From NCBI RefSeq assembly GCF_900116445.1, contig NZ_FPBH01000043.1, positions 1-63,760 on the forward strand: a stretch of 63,760 bases of DNA, given 5' to 3'. Below are positions 25,530 through 34,509 of this stretch, in pieces. The stretch is from Paraburkholderia aspalathi (GTDB lineage Bacteria; Pseudomonadota; Gammaproteobacteria; Burkholderiales; Burkholderiaceae). Within the stretch, counting starts at the first letter, position 1, and the number at the start of each line of letters is the position of its first letter. The notes below the pieces were generated by a model. The model ran no database searches. It had not been told where the DNA came from and was given only the letters and a program-made list of their open reading frames with translations. A program made the translations under genes and the position numbers.

Positions 25530-26648
25530 TCAATCGTCGTACTCTTCCACCATCGAACTAAACTGCGTGGCTTCGGCCGAGCCGTATCCTGGTCGAGGAG
25601 CAAACCCGCCCCAATGCACTTTGTTGGATCCCTGTGTCGCGAGGACACGTCCGCCGCGTCGCATGAAGGCGTTCAGAACCATTTTTCGTGGATGGGTGCT
25701 GTCGTCCATGGGCGCCGAGACAAAGGCTGCGAACTTTTCCGTCCCTTCTGGCTGGATAGGACCAATAAGCGCATTCAGTATGGCCGGCCCAACATTGCTG
25801 CGACTACCGTGATGCGGGATCTGAACAAAGCTGAAGTCCTGCAGCGGTAGGCTCATCGCTATCGCGTGCTCTACTGCCCACGATAGCGCTCTCACACCCG
25901 CGTCCCCCGTCAGCAGGATGCGCCGATTCTCTCCGACGTCTGCATAGAGCACTACACTGCTTTCGTTGCTGGCTGATGTGTGAGCGCCATCGCGCAGTCG
26001 CTCGTTATGCCAGGTTTCTGCAACCCACTTCTGAAATGCAGCAGAAATCGATTCCAAGGCCTTCGCAAACATACTTTTTGACGCTTTCCCGATCCACATT
26101 CCCGTAGCCTCAATCGCATCCTGATCAGGGACGGGGGTTTTCTCGAACTGCGGCAAGAGATGCAGGTAGTGAAGGCGACTCGGCGACAGTACAGTAAATG
26201 GCCCGATTGTCGTGCCCTGAAACGGGTAGTAAACCTTGGTACCGGCCTCCCACGCCATATCGAGGATTTCGCTCAGAATGTCATACTCTGGCTTGATGGC
26301 GTTGGTGAGGCCGTCGGTTGTCCAGTTTTTGTTCTCGAACAGGTGTATTGCCTCAGGCGCCAACATCCAGGGAATGTGCATCCACAGATTTGTAACCGGG
26401 ATTTCCTTAAACAGTTCGCGCATCCCAGAAGCGTGATCCGCGTCTGCGTGGGTCAGTACCGCGTGTTCGACAGCCACATCATGGCCATAGTGAGCGCGCA
26501 AATGTTCGACGAGTTTTTCGCCGCTATCGGTCGTGCCGCCGTCGATCACCATCAGCTTGTAGTCGTTCTCCTCCCCGTAACGAACAATAATGGAATCTCC
26601 TGCCCGACTGGCGTCGCCAACCGGCATGAATTCGACTTCACACTTCAT
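25530..26648 (-). CDS. ComEC/Rec2-like metallo-beta-lactamase-fold hydrolase
   Basis: This encodes 372 aa with no signal peptide or membrane part. The MBL core shows IDGGTT (36-41), the metal site THADADH (66-72, the HxDxDH form seen in ComEC-type domains), LLTGDAG with the bridging Asp, and QIPHHGS with a further His. Long insertions sit between the motifs. Stand-alone proteins of this type are hydrolases, probably of phosphodiesters or nucleotides. The gene overlaps the stop of the upstream four-TM gene by 4 bp (ATGA), so the two work as a pair. Such MBL plus membrane-protein pairs occur in accessory islands; a defence role here is an inference. Confidence 0.7.
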   Translation of the reverse strand: MKCEVEFMPVGDASRAGDSIIVRYGEENDYKLMVIDGGTTDSGEKLVEHLRAHYGHDVAVEHAVLTHADADHASGMRELFKEIPVTNLWMHIPWMLAPEAIHLFENKNWTTDGLTNAIKPEYDILSEILDMAWEAGTKVYYPFQGTTIGPFTVLSPSRLHYLHLLPQFEKTPVPDQDAIEATGMWIGKASKSMFAKALESISAAFQKWVAETWHNERLRDGAHTSASNESSVVLYADVGENRRILLTGDAGVRALSWAVEHAIAMSLPLQDFSFVQIPHHGSRSNVGPAILNALIGPIQPEGTEKFAAFVSAPMDDSTHPRKMVLNAFMRRGGRVLATQGSNKVHWGGFAPRPGYGSAEATQFSSMVEEYDD

Positions 26649-27460
26649 GTTTTCGCCCCCTCACTTGCTTCACCCTGTAATGGCTTCTCGGCCTTGTTCT
26701 GTCTTTTCGTCGGTAATGACTTCATGGATTCGAAGAGCCGCTCAGCGTAGACATACCCCATCCGCCGAACCTGATCGTCGTTGAAATGCCACCAGAAAAA
26801 CAGCAATGCTATTGCCACAACGAGCGTCATACCGCCTGCGGCCCCGGGCGAGAGCAGATTGTCGGCATCGAATTTGAGCGGGCGAATCTGCGCAATCTTG
26901 CTTAATAACAGACCCAAGACAATCCCAAGCAGGCATGTCAACATCCCCACTGGACGCATCGCAAGCATGTTGCGATGGAATCCGTACGCTATGTTTTCCT
27001 TCAACAGCAGCGCGTTTGCCTTTCCGCGCGTCAACTCGCGTAGATGCCTGGTCGCTCCGATATACGTATCGTCGGCCGCGCCCGGGTTTTCCGCCTCCTC
27101 GCCTGCAGTCGGAACGACGATCTTCAGCTTCGCCTTGATTTCGTCGTGGTAGCGCTTCTTGCTGACGCCATCCAGAAAAGTGTCACGATGCCGCAGGATT
27201 AGAGTTGTTGGCATGCCGCCCCAATCTTTGACCAGTTTGTCCTCCAGTCGCTTGCCGCGACCACGGGCAACGCTGCCAAGCGCATAGATAGCCCCACAGC
27301 CCGCAACCAAGCCAAGCAGTGACGTAAGAACAGGACTCTTCGGTCCAAAAATCCAGAGCAGAGGTACCAGCAACGGCAAGACCGTCAGCAGGCCGGGAAA
27401 CGTACGCGCCTTCCGGTCGTAAGGATCCCTCACGTTATCGAGGATGTCGTTCAGATTCAT
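26645..27460 (-). CDS. four-helix membrane protein coupled to the MBL hydrolase
   Basis: The reading frame extends to 27622, but the ATG at 27460 (MNLNDILDNVRDPYD) starts the part that looks coding, giving 271 aa. Two membrane helices lie at ~25-65 (LLTVLPLLVPLLWIFG and LTSLLGLVAGCGAIYALG) and two near the C-terminal third (LTCLLGIVLGLLLS and MTLVVAIALLFFWWHF), with a ~110-residue cytosolic segment between them that carries RHRDTFLDGVSKKRYH. The tail is basic. This topology resembles 4TM pore-forming effectors in overall plan only. It comes first in the two-gene operon and the hydrolase start lies inside its stop. Confidence 0.6.
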   Translation of the reverse strand: MNLNDILDNVRDPYDRKARTFPGLLTVLPLLVPLLWIFGPKSPVLTSLLGLVAGCGAIYALGSVARGRGKRLEDKLVKDWGGMPTTLILRHRDTFLDGVSKKRYHDEIKAKLKIVVPTAGEEAENPGAADDTYIGATRHLRELTRGKANALLLKENIAYGFHRNMLAMRPVGMLTCLLGIVLGLLLSKIAQIRPLKFDADNLLSPGAAGGMTLVVAIALLFFWWHFNDDQVRRMGYVYAERLFESMKSLPTKRQNKAEKPLQGEASEGAKT

Positions 27461-27849
27461 CGTGCGGGGTTGCTGCCACAGGCAGGCGTCGTGTTTTCTC
27501 GTCAGTATAAAGCAATTATTTCCGATGTTAACCAAAGGAGAAAATATTCCATTTTTCGATTTTATCGTTAAAAATACCCCAAATAGACGGCATAAAACAC
27601 CAACATAAAACAGATACTGCAATTTTAAGTTTATATTTTGGCAACTTTTCGGGGCAGAGGCCGGAGGACAAGGACGAAGCGAGACGCACGCGTGCCCACA
27701 TCTCGTGCGTCAAATGACAACGGTCGCTCCGCCCAAAACGCGTCGCCGATTACCGAACCGGTCAACACGCGACCGCCAAGCAAGATGGCCCGTGATGTAC
27801 GTCGCGAATCGCGGCAAGGCCAACCGTGTCACCCGACTAATCGGGTACC
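27461..27849. other. AT-rich promoter region and element junction
   Basis: The part up to about 27640 is strongly AT-rich and should hold the promoter of the 4TM-MBL pair. From there to ~27850 the composition becomes GC-rich, marking the edge of the truncated IS110 element; the sequence just before the recognisable transposase frame is of unknown origin. Confidence 0.4.
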
Positions 27850-28969
27850 CGACCCCGCGTTCGAGATCCTTGAGGCGCATGGCTTCGAGGTGGTACTGGT
27901 CAATGCGCGCGACGCGAAGAACGTGCCGGGTCGCAAGACGGATGTGAGCGATGCGCAGTGGCTGCAGAAGCTTCACGCATACGGATTGCTGCGCGCGAGT
28001 TTCCGGCCGCGGCGCGACGTGGCCACCCTGCGCTCCTATCTGCGGCAACGGGAACGCCTGCTCGAATATGCCGCGGCACATATCCAGCACATGCAGAAGG
28101 CGCTGATGCAGATGAACCTGCAATTGCATCACGTCGTAAAGGACGTCACGGGGGCCACCGGCATGAAGATCATCCGCGCCATTGTGGCCGGCGAGCGTAA
28201 TGCCGAGGCACTCGTCCGACATCGCGACGTGCGTTGCAAGGCATCGGTTGAGACCATCCGCGACGCGCTGATCGGCAACTATCAGGCCGAGCACGTGTTC
28301 GAGCTGACCCAGGCCGTTTCGCTGTATGACTTTTACCAGACGCAGGTCGCGCAATGCGATGAGCGTATCGAATTCACACTCGGGCAACTGCAGACCGGCA
28401 TCGAACCGCCCGCCGCGCCCTTGCCCACGGCGCGGTACCGGACCAGGCAGCCCAACGGCTTCTCCTTTGATGTTCGCCGTGCACTGTACGCCATGCTCGG
28501 CGTCGACCTGACACAGATTCACGGCCTCGGACCCTACGTGGCGCTCAAGCTTGTGGCCGAATGCGGTAATGACATGTCGCGCTGGCCGACGGCAAAGCAC
28601 TTCACGTCGTGGCTGTGCCTCGCTCCGGGCAATAAGATCTCCGGCGGCAAGATCCTGTCGTCAAAGACGCGCCGCTCCTCCAGCAAGGCTGCTGCTGCGC
28701 TGCGTCTTGCCGCAGTCGCAATCGGCAAGACGGATACCGCGCTGGGCGGTTTTTACCGACGACTGTCTGCGCGGATCGGCAACGCCAAGGCCGTCACCGC
28801 CACCGCCCGCAAGATCGCGGTGCTCTTCTACAACACACTGCGCTACGGCATCGAATATGTGGATCCCGGCGCCGCGTATTACGAAGAGCGCTACCGGCAG
28901 CGGGTTCTGAACAACCTGACCCGACGCGCCGAATCACTGGACTACGTGTTGCAGGCCAAACCAGCCTGA
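27850..28969 (+). pseudogene. IS110-family transposase, N-terminally truncated
   Basis: From FEILEAHGFEVVLVNA onward the frame matches IS110-type transposases: VPGRKTDVSDAQWLQ holds later acidic residues of the DEDD domain, and ISGGKILSSKTRRSSSKAA is the C-terminal serine region. The first ~90 residues, including the first catalytic Asp and Glu, are replaced by unrelated sequence, although the reading frame stays open to 27638. The protein cannot be an active recombinase. Its 3' end abuts the tail of an IS3 orfA, so it probably landed in an IS3 element before being cut. Confidence 0.75.
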
Positions 28970-29683
28970 TGGCTCGAGTTTCTCAGGAAGTCTACGGCCT
29001 TCTTCGTCAAGAAAATGGATCGCCTGCCGAAGTGATCCATTCGCTGAAGAAGGCCTGGCCGGTGAGCGTGATGTGCAAGGTGGCAGGCGTCGCACGGAGC
29101 AGCTATTACGCGCTCGGTCGCCGGCCAGTGGCGCGTCGTTCGCCCGCGGCGTTGTTGATGGCGGCGCGCGAGATTCATCGGGAAACCCGCGGCAGTTACG
29201 GCAGCCGCAGGATGTCGCAGGCGTTGCGCCAGCGCGGCCATGAGGTCGGCCGTCACCGCGCACGCTCGCTGATGCGCGAAGCGCAGTTGAAGGTACGTCG
29301 AACGCGTACGCATCGTTACAGCAAGGCCAGTGGAGAGGCGCTGGTTGCGCCGAATCTGCTGGAGCGCCACTTCGAGCAGGGCAGACCCAATCAGGTCTGG
29401 GCCGGTGACATTACGTATGTGAGTACGCGACAGGGCTGGTCGTATCTGGCCATCGTGATGGATCTGCATTCGCGCCGCATCATCGGCTGGGCGTTTGCGC
29501 TGCAGGCCGACACGGAACTGGTGATCCGGGCCCTACGGGAGGCCCGCGCCAGACGGCGTGCATCGCACGGTGTGATGTTCCATTCCGACAAGGGCTGTCA
29601 GTACACCAGCGCCTACTTCGTGGATGATCTGAAGGCCAACGGCATGGTGCAGAGCATGAGCCGAAAGGGAAACTGCTGGGACA
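28969..29683 (+). pseudogene. IS3 orfB transposase, 5' part
   Basis: This encodes the integrase-type transposase up to RKGNCWD: the helical N-terminal part with SRRMSQALRQRGHEVG, then the first catalytic Asp in WAGDITYV and the second in HSDKGCQYTS. The reading frame is interrupted exactly after the GNCWD motif by the IS110 element. The catalytic Glu lies beyond the break, so no active enzyme can be made. Confidence 0.85.
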
Positions 29684-29895
29684 CTCAGTCTAAGATCGCT
29701 TCTGAGTGTCGGACCGATCTGACCCGTGCTGGGATTGGCCAAGCTGCCTTTGCGTTGACCTGTCGATCGGATTCCGGCGTTCCCCGAGCGTTGCCGGGCT
29801 CACCGTCTGTGACCTGATAGGAGCTTTGTTCTGCACCGTGAGTGTCCTGTCCTGCGAGTGGGGTTGGCGATGCGCCCACTACAACGGATATACGC
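29684..29895 (+). ncRNA. candidate bridge RNA region of the IS110 element
   Basis: This is the 212-bp non-coding left end of an intact IS110 element. In the IS110 subgroup the bridge RNA is transcribed from this place and carries target- and donor-binding loops. A first dyad is seen at the very edge: ACTCAG, then CTGAGT after 13 bases. Target-loop sequence should match the flanks around the CA core (AACTGCTGGGA/ACGCGGTC). The RNA has not been folded here, so this rests on position plus family knowledge. Confidence 0.5.
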
Positions 29896-30945
29896 ATGGA
29901 ACAAAACGAAGTGATTCTGGGTGTCGACACGCACCTGGATACGCATGTTGGGGCTGTGATTAGCGACACAGGCAGGCTTCTCGGAACGCTATCGGTATCG
30001 ACAGACACGGCGGGATATCTTGATCTGCTGTCATGGGCGAATTCGTTCGGCCCTTTACGCCGCGCCGGGGTTGAAGGGACGGGCACCTATGGAGCGGGAT
30101 TGGCCCGCCTGCTGCGCTATCATGAGATCGAGGTGCTTGAAGTCAATCGCCCAGATCGCGCGATGCGCCGGTCCAGAGGCAAGTCCGATCCCACTGATGC
30201 TGAGAACGCAGCGCGCGCGGTTCTTTCCGGCAGAGCTACGGCTATTCCAAAGGAACAGTCTGGCGCCGCCGAAGCGATGCGCGCCGTCTCTGTTGCGAGG
30301 CGCAGCGCGGTCAAGGCCAAGACACAGGCTATCAATCAGTTACGGGCTTTGCTCGTGAGCGCTCCTCAGGAAATCCGTGAGCGTCTTCTGAAAGCGAAGA
30401 CTGCAGAATGCGTTGAGGGTTGCGCACGTCTTCGCTCGTTGGGCAAAACGCCAATGTTGCAAACGCTCACGACTACGCTGCGGTTGCTGGCGAAGCGTTG
30501 GCTGACGCTGGCAGAGGAGCTCAAAGCTCTCGATAGCATGCTCGAAAGCCTGACCAGCCAGCATGCCAGACGCCTTCGCGAAAGATTCGGCGTCGGCCCT
30601 GAGACCGCTGCGGTATTGGTTGCTGTGGCGGGAGACAATCCCGAACGCCTGAAAAGCGAAGCTGCGCTGGCTGCACTCTGCGGCACAAGTCCGTTGCAGG
30701 CGTCGTCCGGCAAGACGGTCCGGCATCGATTGAACAGGGGTGGCGACCGGTCCGCAAACAATGCCTTGTGGACCATCGCGATGGTCCGCATGAGAAGCGA
30801 TCCCCGGACCCGGGCTTACGTCGAGCGCCGGACGAAGGAAGGTATGTCCAACAAGGAAATTCACCGCTGCCTGAAGCGCTATATCGTGAGGGAGCTGCAC
30901 CCGCTCATCCTCGCCGATCTGGCCGATTCGACGCTTGCCACTTGA
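29896..30945 (+). CDS. IS110-family transposase (DEDD recombinase)
   Basis: From ATG 29896 this encodes 349 aa and is intact. The RuvC-like N-terminal domain has GVDTHLDTHVG (first Asp), VEGTGTYG (Glu) and KSDPTDAENAAR (two Asp). The C-terminal domain has the helix-hairpin-helix-like region FGVGPETAAVLVAVAG and the serine-bearing CGTSPLQASSGK, then NRGGDRSANNALW. All catalytic groups are present. It would cut and rejoin DNA under guidance of the bridge RNA encoded upstream. An earlier ATG at 29842 lies within the left-end region and is less likely. Confidence 0.9.
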   Translation: MEQNEVILGVDTHLDTHVGAVISDTGRLLGTLSVSTDTAGYLDLLSWANSFGPLRRAGVEGTGTYGAGLARLLRYHEIEVLEVNRPDRAMRRSRGKSDPTDAENAARAVLSGRATAIPKEQSGAAEAMRAVSVARRSAVKAKTQAINQLRALLVSAPQEIRERLLKAKTAECVEGCARLRSLGKTPMLQTLTTTLRLLAKRWLTLAEELKALDSMLESLTSQHARRLRERFGVGPETAAVLVAVAGDNPERLKSEAALAALCGTSPLQASSGKTVRHRLNRGGDRSANNALWTIAMVRMRSDPRTRAYVERRTKEGMSNKEIHRCLKRYIVRELHPLILADLADSTLAT

Positions 30946-30957
30946 CATAGGAGCGTC

Positions 30958-31143
30958 AACGCGGTCGTGGAGCGGTTCTTTAGAAGCCTGAAAAGTGAAT
31001 GGCTCAATCCAAAGGGGTACATTGACCACGCCGATGCCGAACGCGATATCGGGGCCTACATCGACGACTTTTACAACTGCCGGCGGATCCATTCGACAAC
31101 AGACAGGATGCCGCCGGTGCGGTACGAAGCTTTGAGTTTTTAA
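30958..31143 (+). pseudogene. IS3 orfB transposase, 3' part
   Basis: The frame resumes with NAVVERFFRSLKSEW, which holds the catalytic Glu, and runs through NCRRIHSTTD and PPVRYEAL to TAA at 31143. Joined to the 5' part it restores a normal IS3 orfB, proving that the IS110 element is the only interruption there. Confidence 0.85.
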
Positions 31144-31146
31144 AAA

Positions 31147-31960
31147 TACCCTTTGTCGGTGTCCAGGATTACTTGATCACTACACTGGCTGACGGTTTTG
31201 TGTTTACGGACAACGGCAAATATGTGGGTCCGGGCACCGGCGAGAAGCTCGTGCGCGCGGTCACCGAAGTCCGTATAGAAGCGGCGCGTTACGCCAACCC
31301 ACTCACCTTCCTGCCTGGCAACATTCCGATTAGTTCGCACATCTCGCGGCTGCTCGACAACAACGCCGGCTTCTACGCCTGCTACGTCGACCTGAATCAT
31401 TTCAAGCCGTTCAACGACCAGTACGGCTACTGGCAAGGCGACGAAGTGCTCAAGTTCGCGGCTGCTGTGCTGGCAAACGTGTGCGACCCGACCCGCGACT
31501 TCCTTGGCCACGTGGGCGGCGACGACTTCCTGATTCTGTTCCAGAGCGACGACTGGCAAGAGCGCGTAATGCGTGCAATTCACGGGTTCAACGAAGGCGC
31601 ACAACGCTTCTACGCGCCCGACGACCGCCTTTCCGGCGGTATTCATGGCGAAGACCGGCGCGGCAATCCGACCTTCTTCGCCTTCGTCACGATGGCGATC
31701 GGCTGTGTGCATGTCGAATCCGACAGCGGCCTGACGCTCTACAGCAGCGAGGAAATTGCCTCGGTCGCGGCGGTCGCGAAACGGCGCGCGAAGGGGGACC
31801 CACTCGGGTTTGTAGTGATCGACGCGGATGAGAGCGCCACGCTGGTGCGCGGACACATCGGTGCGTCCCGCGCCGTGCTCGACTCAGGACGACGCGCAGG
31901 CTTTCGTCAACGGACGGGTGCTGTACGTGTGCGACAGCATGACTATTGCGGGAGTGTAAG
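31147..31960 (+). pseudogene. C-terminal part of a CBS-GGDEF protein
   Basis: The frame begins abruptly after the IS3 end with FVGVQDYLITTLADGF, in the middle of a CBS-like segment, then GLGTG-type GPGTGEKLVRAVTE, the domain start PLTFLPGNIPI, and the GGDEF site as HVGGDDFLIL (GGDD in place of GGDEF). It runs to about 31830 in good shape and then drifts into a degraded tail. The N-terminal part of a protein of the same kind lies at 52524-52740. Without its N-terminus and with the altered site, activity is unlikely. Confidence 0.75.
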
Positions 31961-32367
31961 CATGAGCGCGCCGGTATTAATAGGCAGCGACAGGCCATTT
32001 CCACCGTGAGTCAATCGGTCGGGACTTTGATGCTGTCACGTGCAGTGGTCGATGCAGACCCGGACTTGGCTGACGAAACATTGAAAGACGGTCGTCAACA
32101 CTTGTACTTGTTGTGTTATTTGGCCGGCTATTGAGTTTCGTCCAAAACGGAGCCGCCCTGCTTCGTTTCGGCGGATTTCCACATGCGGGATTATATTTTG
32201 GTTTGCGCCTGAACATTTACCGGATGCAGCCGATAAACAGGCTGGCCCGGCATCCGCTTCGTCCTGACGATCGCGGTGCCCCACCACACCGCGGACGCGC
32301 ACTCCGTCGCGGCCGCGATTCCAGCGGAAACCCCGCTCTGACGTCCCAGCAGAATTAGGAGTTCTCC
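31961..32367. other. intergenic, promoter of the metallopeptidase-like gene
   Basis: No gene is supported. The last bases carry AGGAG (32357-32361) as ribosome site for the next gene. Confidence 0.4.
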
Positions 32368-34272
32368 ATGAAGTCCGTGCTGTTGTTCGTTTCAAACGTA
32401 GACCAGGCCCTCCCTGAGATTGAGAGAGTCACCGGATTTGTTTCGCAGATTCTTTCGCCTGCGGCACTCATCGCCAATCTGCCCGATGAGTTCGATCCAT
32501 CCTCACTGATGCACGCGTCCCCGCGTGCTCCCCAGACCCTCGATGACATCACGCGTCTGCTCGTCGACGCGTGGCAACTGGCTCTGACCACGTCACGTGA
32601 TACAGGTCCGGCGGAACTGAACGAGAAGGGCTACGAGCGGCCAATGCGCCCGGGTATCAACTCCGGCCTCACAGTACCTCTGGCTATTGAGCCGCCGGAA
32701 ACGAGCCTCTATCTGCGTGGCAAGACTGCGCTCGGCCTCGTAATCGTTGCCGGCAGGGCCCACGGACTTGGGTTTACGCCCGACGAGATCACCCACACAA
32801 TCTCGCAGGTGATGCTGGGAGTCGAGGTGCTCGCCTCGATGGAGCCTCTCGCACGGGTCACATTTGAATACACGGTCTCTATCCTGACCCTTGACGTGCC
32901 ACCGCCCACCTCGAAGTGCAGCACGTCCGACTACAACATCTGTGAGCAGATCTGGCGGGATCCGACGCTTGCTCTCCTGGGTTGCGGACCAGGATTCCCC
33001 GGTGTGAACGAATACAACCGCAAACTTCTGGCCGCGGCGAGAGCGCGCTGGGGGTACACCGCGTTTATCACCAAATATCCCCTGGGCCATTTCGCCTACG
33101 CGTGGCGGGCGCACGGCAGCCTGACTATGGAATACTGGGACTCCTACTGGAGGCAAGGCATGGCTGCGGTGTTCGCGCACGAAACTGCGCACCTCTTCGG
33201 AGCAAGCGACGAATATGATGGCTCGAGATGCACCTGCGCAGGCAGTGGCTATTTCAATGTGCCGAACTTCAATTGCGACGAGTGCGAAAGCGCGCACCGA
33301 AAGCAGGATTGCCTGATGAAGGAGAATGATCGGCTTCTCTGTCCGTGGTCACGCGGGCAGATCGGGTGGCCCTACACATACGAGGTTCTCGGGCAAAGCA
33401 CCTCGGCCGGGCCGGCTTTTACGGCGTTTCAGAACAGGCTCTTTTGCATGTTCAAGTCGAACGATGCGGAAAACCGGCTGCTGGTGATGTCGTCCTCTGA
33501 CGCGCTAGTGTGGACGAGCGCCGATTATTTTGGCCAAACGACCCAGAGCGGACCGGCGTTCGCAGTATTCCAGAATCGACTGTATTGCGCGTTCCGCTCG
33601 AACGACGAACACAACCGCATCCTCGTAATCTCCTCGCCAAACGGCAAGTTCACGACGCCCCCGGAGATGACTGGACATAGCACGTCGGATGCGCCAGCAC
33701 TAGCTGAATTCAATGGGCGGCTGTATTGCGCTTTCCGCTCGCAGTCCAGCTCCAACGAACTCTTCGTCATGTCGTCCCAAGACGGGAGAAACTGGGCCCT
33801 TACACCGAGGACAGGCGTGCGCACGAGCTCCGGCCCCGCACTCGCTGTCTTTAGGGGGAAGCTTTTCTGTGCATTCCGCTCGAACGATGACAGTAACCGA
33901 GTGCTGCTCGTTTCGACGGAAAACGGAAACGATTGGAGCGGTCCTGTGAATACGATGTGGAACACCTACGCAGGCCCGGGGCTCGCGGTCTCAAACGGCC
34001 GTCTGCTGTGCGTGTTCAGGTCCGCAGACAAGGAAAAGCGGCTACTCATCACTTCGACCACGGACGGTCAGCAATGGAGTGGCCCGCTGAACGGAAGCCA
34101 GCGCACGCGGGCCACACCTTCGGTAGTCCGGTTTGACAATATGCTCTACATCGGCTTTCAGTCGGATGGTTCCGGCAATCGGGTCCTGCTGACCAACACC
34201 CTGGGCGCCTTCGACGATCCCGACTGGGCGAAGTCGAACGAGGTACGCACTCCAGCGGAAGTCAGCAAGTGA
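32368..34272 (+). CDS. zincin metallopeptidase-like protein with six propeller-type repeats
   Basis: This encodes 634 aa, with AGGAG 7 bases before the ATG. No signal peptide is evident. The N-terminal ~330 residues hold a zinc site HETAHLFGASDEY (His271, Glu272, His275, Asp281), the HExxHxxGxxDE(Y) form, and a Cys-rich loop after it (CTCAG, NCDECE, DCL, LLCPW). From ~341 to 620 there are six repeats of about 48 residues with the pattern (S/T)..GPA(F/L)..F...L(Y/F)C.FRS(N/D)...NR(L/I)L..SS..G..W, which resembles a sialidase/BNR-type six-bladed beta-propeller. It may be a secreted toxin-like or surface-acting protease exported by a non-Sec route, or a cytosolic enzyme. The gene is intact between element scars on both sides. 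Confidence 0.7.
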   Translation: MKSVLLFVSNVDQALPEIERVTGFVSQILSPAALIANLPDEFDPSSLMHASPRAPQTLDDITRLLVDAWQLALTTSRDTGPAELNEKGYERPMRPGINSGLTVPLAIEPPETSLYLRGKTALGLVIVAGRAHGLGFTPDEITHTISQVMLGVEVLASMEPLARVTFEYTVSILTLDVPPPTSKCSTSDYNICEQIWRDPTLALLGCGPGFPGVNEYNRKLLAAARARWGYTAFITKYPLGHFAYAWRAHGSLTMEYWDSYWRQGMAAVFAHETAHLFGASDEYDGSRCTCAGSGYFNVPNFNCDECESAHRKQDCLMKENDRLLCPWSRGQIGWPYTYEVLGQSTSAGPAFTAFQNRLFCMFKSNDAENRLLVMSSSDALVWTSADYFGQTTQSGPAFAVFQNRLYCAFRSNDEHNRILVISSPNGKFTTPPEMTGHSTSDAPALAEFNGRLYCAFRSQSSSNELFVMSSQDGRNWALTPRTGVRTSSGPALAVFRGKLFCAFRSNDDSNRVLLVSTENGNDWSGPVNTMWNTYAGPGLAVSNGRLLCVFRSADKEKRLLITSTTDGQQWSGPLNGSQRTRATPSVVRFDNMLYIGFQSDGSGNRVLLTNTLGAFDDPDWAKSNEVRTPAEVSK

Positions 34273-34354
34273 CACCAACGATATAGAGCGATCCGGCAGC
34301 CGGGGCACAACCGCCCGGCGCCGGCGCAACCGCTCTTGGCCCGGAGCACTGAGC

Positions 34355-34411
34355 GACGTCCTTTCCGCGCTTTGCGCGGCAGCCGCAGGCTGAGGGCGGG
34401 GAGGACGTCAA
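34355..34411 (+). repeat. IS605-type right-end hairpin, copy 2
   Basis: GACGTCC at 34355 and GGACGTC at 34403 form the outer arms; inside are GCGC-TTT-GCGC and GCAGCC/GGCTGA. It ends in GACGTCAA at 34411. No tnpB coding sequence precedes it, so this is a solo end. Confidence 0.65.
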
Positions 34412-34509
34412 GCGTTTACTATCTCCTTGAACGCCTTGCCCGCAGTGAATTTGATAGTTTTTGCTGCCGCGATCTGAATTTCCTTACCTGTTGCAGGGTT
34501 GCGTCCAAC
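34408..34509 (-). pseudogene. HU DNA-binding protein, C-terminal fragment
   Basis: The minus strand reads VGRNPATGKEIQIAAAKTIK, then FTAGKAFKEIVN and a stop. This is the tail of HU (arm and last helix). The N-terminal dimerisation half is missing, and the stop codon is made by the TCAA of the element end, so the element truncated it at this side. Confidence 0.8.

Larger units (their letters stand above)
29684..30956 (+). mobile_element. complete IS110-family element
   Basis: The interrupted orfB gives the exact edges: GGGA-CA at 29678-29683 and CA-ACGCGG from 30957 rejoin to GGGACAACGCGG. The dinucleotide CA is present at both junctions, as expected for a bridge-RNA-guided recombinase with a 2-base core. 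The element is ~1273 bp, with a long non-coding left end (~210 bp) and a very short right end (~11 bp), the layout of the IS110 subgroup rather than IS1111. Confidence 0.8.
28950..31143 (+). mobile_element. IS3-family element, interrupted by IS110 element
   Basis: The end of orfA is visible around 28975-29037 (FLRKSTAFFVKKMD, then stop) in another frame than orfB, as usual for IS3 with frameshifting. The start of the element is lost to the truncated IS110 copy. orfB is split into 28969-29683 and 30958-31143 by a complete IS110 element. The result is three mobile elements nested or abutting in 3.3 kb. Confidence 0.8.

Noticed and set aside
27638..27850. Natural N-terminus of the first IS110 transposase
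   Set aside because: The frame is open but the sequence lacks the family's first catalytic Asp and Glu and does not resemble IS110 N-termini.
34355..34411. CRISPR repeat or riboswitch
   Set aside because: The hairpin recurs only three times, far apart, next to tnpB tails, and ends in a transposon-type GACGTCAA; there are no spacers and no downstream metabolic gene.
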